NCBI GenBank assembly: GCA_029932895.1 | Contig: JAOZPF010000092.1 | Span: forward strand, 815 to 9,819 | DNA: 9,005 nt | Origin: Anaerolineae bacterium | GTDB lineage: Bacteria; Chloroflexota; Anaerolineae; B4-G1; DUEL01 | Direction: 5' to 3' | Shown here: positions 6,717-9,005 of the stretch, piece by piece | Numbering within the stretch: the first letter of the stretch is position 1 | Layout: each line of letters begins with the position of its first letter | Position numbers and translations under genes: made by a program | Notes under the pieces: model-generated | Told to the model about the DNA's origin: nothing | The model's database searches: none | What the model saw: only the letters and a program-made list of their open reading frames with translations

Positions 6717-6736
6717 GCCCGGTCTCCAGACCGGGC
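6717..6736 (-). promoter_or_regulatory. stable 5' leader hairpin of the S1-domain gene
   Basis: GCCCGGTCT and AGACCGGGC form a perfect nine-base inverted repeat with only two bases between them. With the promoter at 6744-6772, transcription would begin near 6737, so the hairpin would sit at the very 5' end of the transcript. It is not followed by a T run, so it is not a convincing terminator. A stem at the 5' end can protect mRNA from decay. Genes for RNA-binding proteins such as E. coli rpsA use leader structure for autogenous control. Either role here is inference. Confidence 0.55.
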
Positions 6737-6743
6737 ACGGGAG

Positions 6744-6772
6744 ATTATAACGCCGGACACTCCTTCTGTCAA
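6744..6772 (-). promoter_or_regulatory. perfect-consensus sigma-70 promoter for the S1-domain gene
   Basis: On the minus strand TTGACA (6772-6767) and TATAAT (6749-6744) match both consensus hexamers exactly with the ideal 17-base spacer. The -35 starts one base after the TAG stop (6776-6774) of the upstream gene. Transcription would start near 6737 and give a leader of roughly 69 bases before the GTG at 6668. Because no terminator lies between, the S1 gene could also be read from the upstream smpB block. The exact match predicts strong constitutive expression, as expected for a translation factor. Confidence 0.88.
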
Positions 6773-6773
6773 G

Positions 6774-7601
6774 CTACCATGCTGCGTTGGGGAACGTGCA
6801 AACGCCAGCATGGATGCCAACGCGCTTGTACATCATGACGCCGATGCTGCCAAAAGGCTCACCTAGAACCCCGTCGTGGATGGCCCAACTGCGCCCTCGC
6901 ACAGTCGTCTCCGCGCCAGGCCGGCGGAAGGGGGTGGAGCCATCCAGGCGGCGGTGAAGGAGGCCACCGGGGCCGAACTCGGTGTGGATCCACTCCATCC
7001 TGCCCTGTCCCATCGTATAGGAAAAGCCATACCGTTCGAACAGAATAGCGTTGTGGTAGGCCAGGGGACGGGTATGGAACCGGTCGCGCCCTAGCCGGGC
7101 GACGAATTCTTCAAAGCGGGGGATGAGCCGACGTGCTAGCTTGGCCCCCCGCCGAACCTGGGCTGGGGCCAGACCCGCTTCCATCGCGCGGACTTCTTCC
7201 TCGACATTACGGCAGTCGACGCCAAAGTTGGTGCGTCGCCCATCCGGCATGCGGTCGACATCGAACCGCCCCGAGTCCGGGTCGTTGACGACGAACAGCA
7301 GCACCTCTAGTTGGTTGGTAGGTGTGTCGGCCAGCTCCAGATAGATAACCGGGTCCTGATCGTCCCAACGCTGCCGCAGCGCCAGCGAGACGGAGCTGGT
7401 GAGCGGCGCGCAGGTGCAGGTGAGCAGAGGGCGGCCCTGCGCGTCGGTCATCGAGAGGGGGATACCGAACCGCAGCAACGCCTCCGGCGGGATCAACGAG
7501 CGGTAGAGGGCATCCTTCTCCGCCGGCGGCAGGTTGTTGATCTGCCGGATAGAGAGAATACGCTGGCCGTCCACGATCAGGGGCTGGACGGATAGAGTCA
7601 T
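6774..7601 (-). CDS. conserved-looking protein of unknown function, coupled to smpB
   Basis: I do not recognise a named family. The preferred start is the ATG at 7601, which overlaps the smpB stop as ATGA and has GGAAGGAA eight bases upstream; an alternative ATG at 7619 would add six residues but lacks a good ribosome binding site. The product is 275 residues, soluble, without signal peptide or membrane helices. Notable parts are INNLPPAEKDALYRSLIPPE (21-40), a CxC pair (C62, C64), an acidic hydrophobic strand region PVIYLELADTP (84-94), an Arg-rich stretch 146-175, and a distinctive aromatic block LAYHNAILFERYGF (180-193). This is followed by MEWIHTEFGPGG (202-213) and RLDGSTPFR (218-226). 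The YHNAILFERYGF block loosely recalls the last motif of GNAT acetyltransferases, but the rest does not support that call. Its place between smpB and an S1-domain gene suggests a translation-related or RNA-related role. Confidence 0.8.
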   Translation of the reverse strand: MTLSVQPLIVDGQRILSIRQINNLPPAEKDALYRSLIPPEALLRFGIPLSMTDAQGRPLLTCTCAPLTSSVSLALRQRWDDQDPVIYLELADTPTNQLEVLLFVVNDPDSGRFDVDRMPDGRRTNFGVDCRNVEEEVRAMEAGLAPAQVRRGAKLARRLIPRFEEFVARLGRDRFHTRPLAYHNAILFERYGFSYTMGQGRMEWIHTEFGPGGLLHRRLDGSTPFRRPGAETTVRGRSWAIHDGVLGEPFGSIGVMMYKRVGIHAGVCTFPNAAW

Positions 7602-8056
7602 CGTCCGTGTTCCTTCCATTCCCGGCGCATCTCTCGCTCGGCGTCCCGCTTGGCAATGGCCTCCCGCTTGTCGTACTTGCGCTTGCCCCGGGCCAGACCT
7701 ATCTCGACCTTGGCGCGTCCTTTTTTCAAATAGACCCGCAGGGGGATGACGGTGTAGCCCCGCTCCTGGACACGGCTGATGATGCGGTTGATCTCTCGCC
7801 GGTGGAGCAGGAGCTTGCGCGGGCGGAGGGGGTCGTGGCCGCGCCTACCGGCGGGGTCGTATGGCGCGATGTGAACGTTGACCAGCCACAGTTCATCGCG
7901 GCGCGGTTGGACATAGCCATCACGGATGTTGAGCCGGCCAGCCCGAATCGACTTGATCTCGGTGCCGGTCAACACCAGGCCGGCCTCATACCGGTCCTCG
8001 ATGTAGTAATCGTGGGTGGCCTTGCGGTTTGTGGCCACAACCTTGACGTCGCTCAC
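7598..8056 (-). CDS. smpB: SsrA-binding protein SmpB
   Basis: SmpB binds tmRNA and brings it to stalled ribosomes, where its C-terminal tail occupies the empty mRNA channel to start trans-translation. The 152-residue length is typical. Visible features are the N-terminal ATNRKATHDYYIED strand (8-21), the family signature GTEIKSIRAGR (31-41), LWLVNVHIAPY (56-66), PLRPRKLLLHRREI (76-89), GYTVIPLRVYLKKGRAKVEIG as the core strands (100-120), and the tail LARGKRKYDKREAIAKRD (121-138), which is Lys/Arg-rich as expected. The start is GTG at 8056, one base after the peptidase stop (TGA-T-GTG), with GGGGAG at 8066-8061 only four bases before it, a slightly short spacing. The ATG at 8058 is out of frame and closes at once. 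No tmRNA gene (ssrA) is seen in the window. Confidence 0.98.
   Translation of the reverse strand: MSDVKVVATNRKATHDYYIEDRYEAGLVLTGTEIKSIRAGRLNIRDGYVQPRRDELWLVNVHIAPYDPAGRRGHDPLRPRKLLLHRREINRIISRVQERGYTVIPLRVYLKKGRAKVEIGLARGKRKYDKREAIAKRDAEREMRREWKEHGR
7610..7617 (-). promoter_or_regulatory. ribosome binding site deciding the start of the unknown gene
   Basis: GGAAGGAA on the minus strand lies inside the last codons of smpB, eight bases before the ATG at 7601. It supports that ATG over the one at 7619 and fits re-initiation by ribosomes finishing smpB at the ATGA overlap. Confidence 0.6.
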
Positions 8057-8057
8057 A

Positions 8058-9005
<948 letters not shown>

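Noticed and set aside
5919..6866. 315-codon plus-strand open frame antisense to the S1-domain gene
   Set aside because: It lies opposite a clear two-S1-domain protein, has no ribosome binding site, crosses the strong minus-strand promoter and leader, and its protein resembles no family; it is a by-product of GC-rich codon use.

Overview
The window is about 9 kb of GC-rich, densely coded bacterial DNA with two convergent gene blocks. The proteins resemble those of Chloroflexota, probably the Anaerolineae/Caldilineae side. The grounds are a PTPS-related membrane protein with a Chloroflexota-style C-terminal beta-sandwich, a two-S1-domain RNA-binding protein with a charged tail, and an S41 peptidase followed directly by smpB. 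This placement is inference from gene content; there is no rRNA or other marker in the window.

Layout, plus strand (177-5903): a recognisable promoter at 109-136 precedes five tightly packed genes. They are an ornithine cyclodeaminase/mu-crystallin family NAD(P)-dependent oxidoreductase, an EamA/DMT transporter, a DadA/SoxB-type FAD-dependent amine oxidoreductase, a large GT-C/YfhO-like membrane protein, and a small protein made of two copies of a roughly 52-residue Cys-containing module ending in CQLGxF. The first four are joined by start/stop overlaps (TAGTG, ATGA, TGATG); the fifth follows after 21 bases with a strong ribosome binding site. The first three suggest an imine/amino-acid redox module: an FAD enzyme making an imine or keto acid, a ketimine-reductase-like enzyme reducing an imine, and a small-metabolite transporter. 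The last two have no obvious link to that job.

Layout, minus strand (9005 down to 5970): a C-terminal-processing (S41) peptidase truncated by the window edge, smpB, an unrecognised 275-residue protein, and an S1-domain protein. The first three are coupled by very short gaps or overlaps. A perfect-consensus promoter (TTGACA, 17 bases, TATAAT) starts one base after the stop codon of the unknown gene and gives the S1 gene its own transcript, with a GC-rich leader containing a 9-bp hairpin. SmpB (ribosome rescue), a Tsp/Prc-family protease (in E. coli a degrader of SsrA-tagged proteins) and an S1-type RNA-binding protein together make a translation quality-control neighbourhood, so the unknown gene in the middle is the best candidate for something undescribed.

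The two blocks converge at 5904-5969, where a 9-bp interrupted hairpin may act as a bidirectional terminator. I saw no tRNA, rRNA, tmRNA, CRISPR array, insertion sequence or sign of recent transfer. The only gene-free stretches are 1-176, 5904-5969 and 6669-6773, all under 300 bases.
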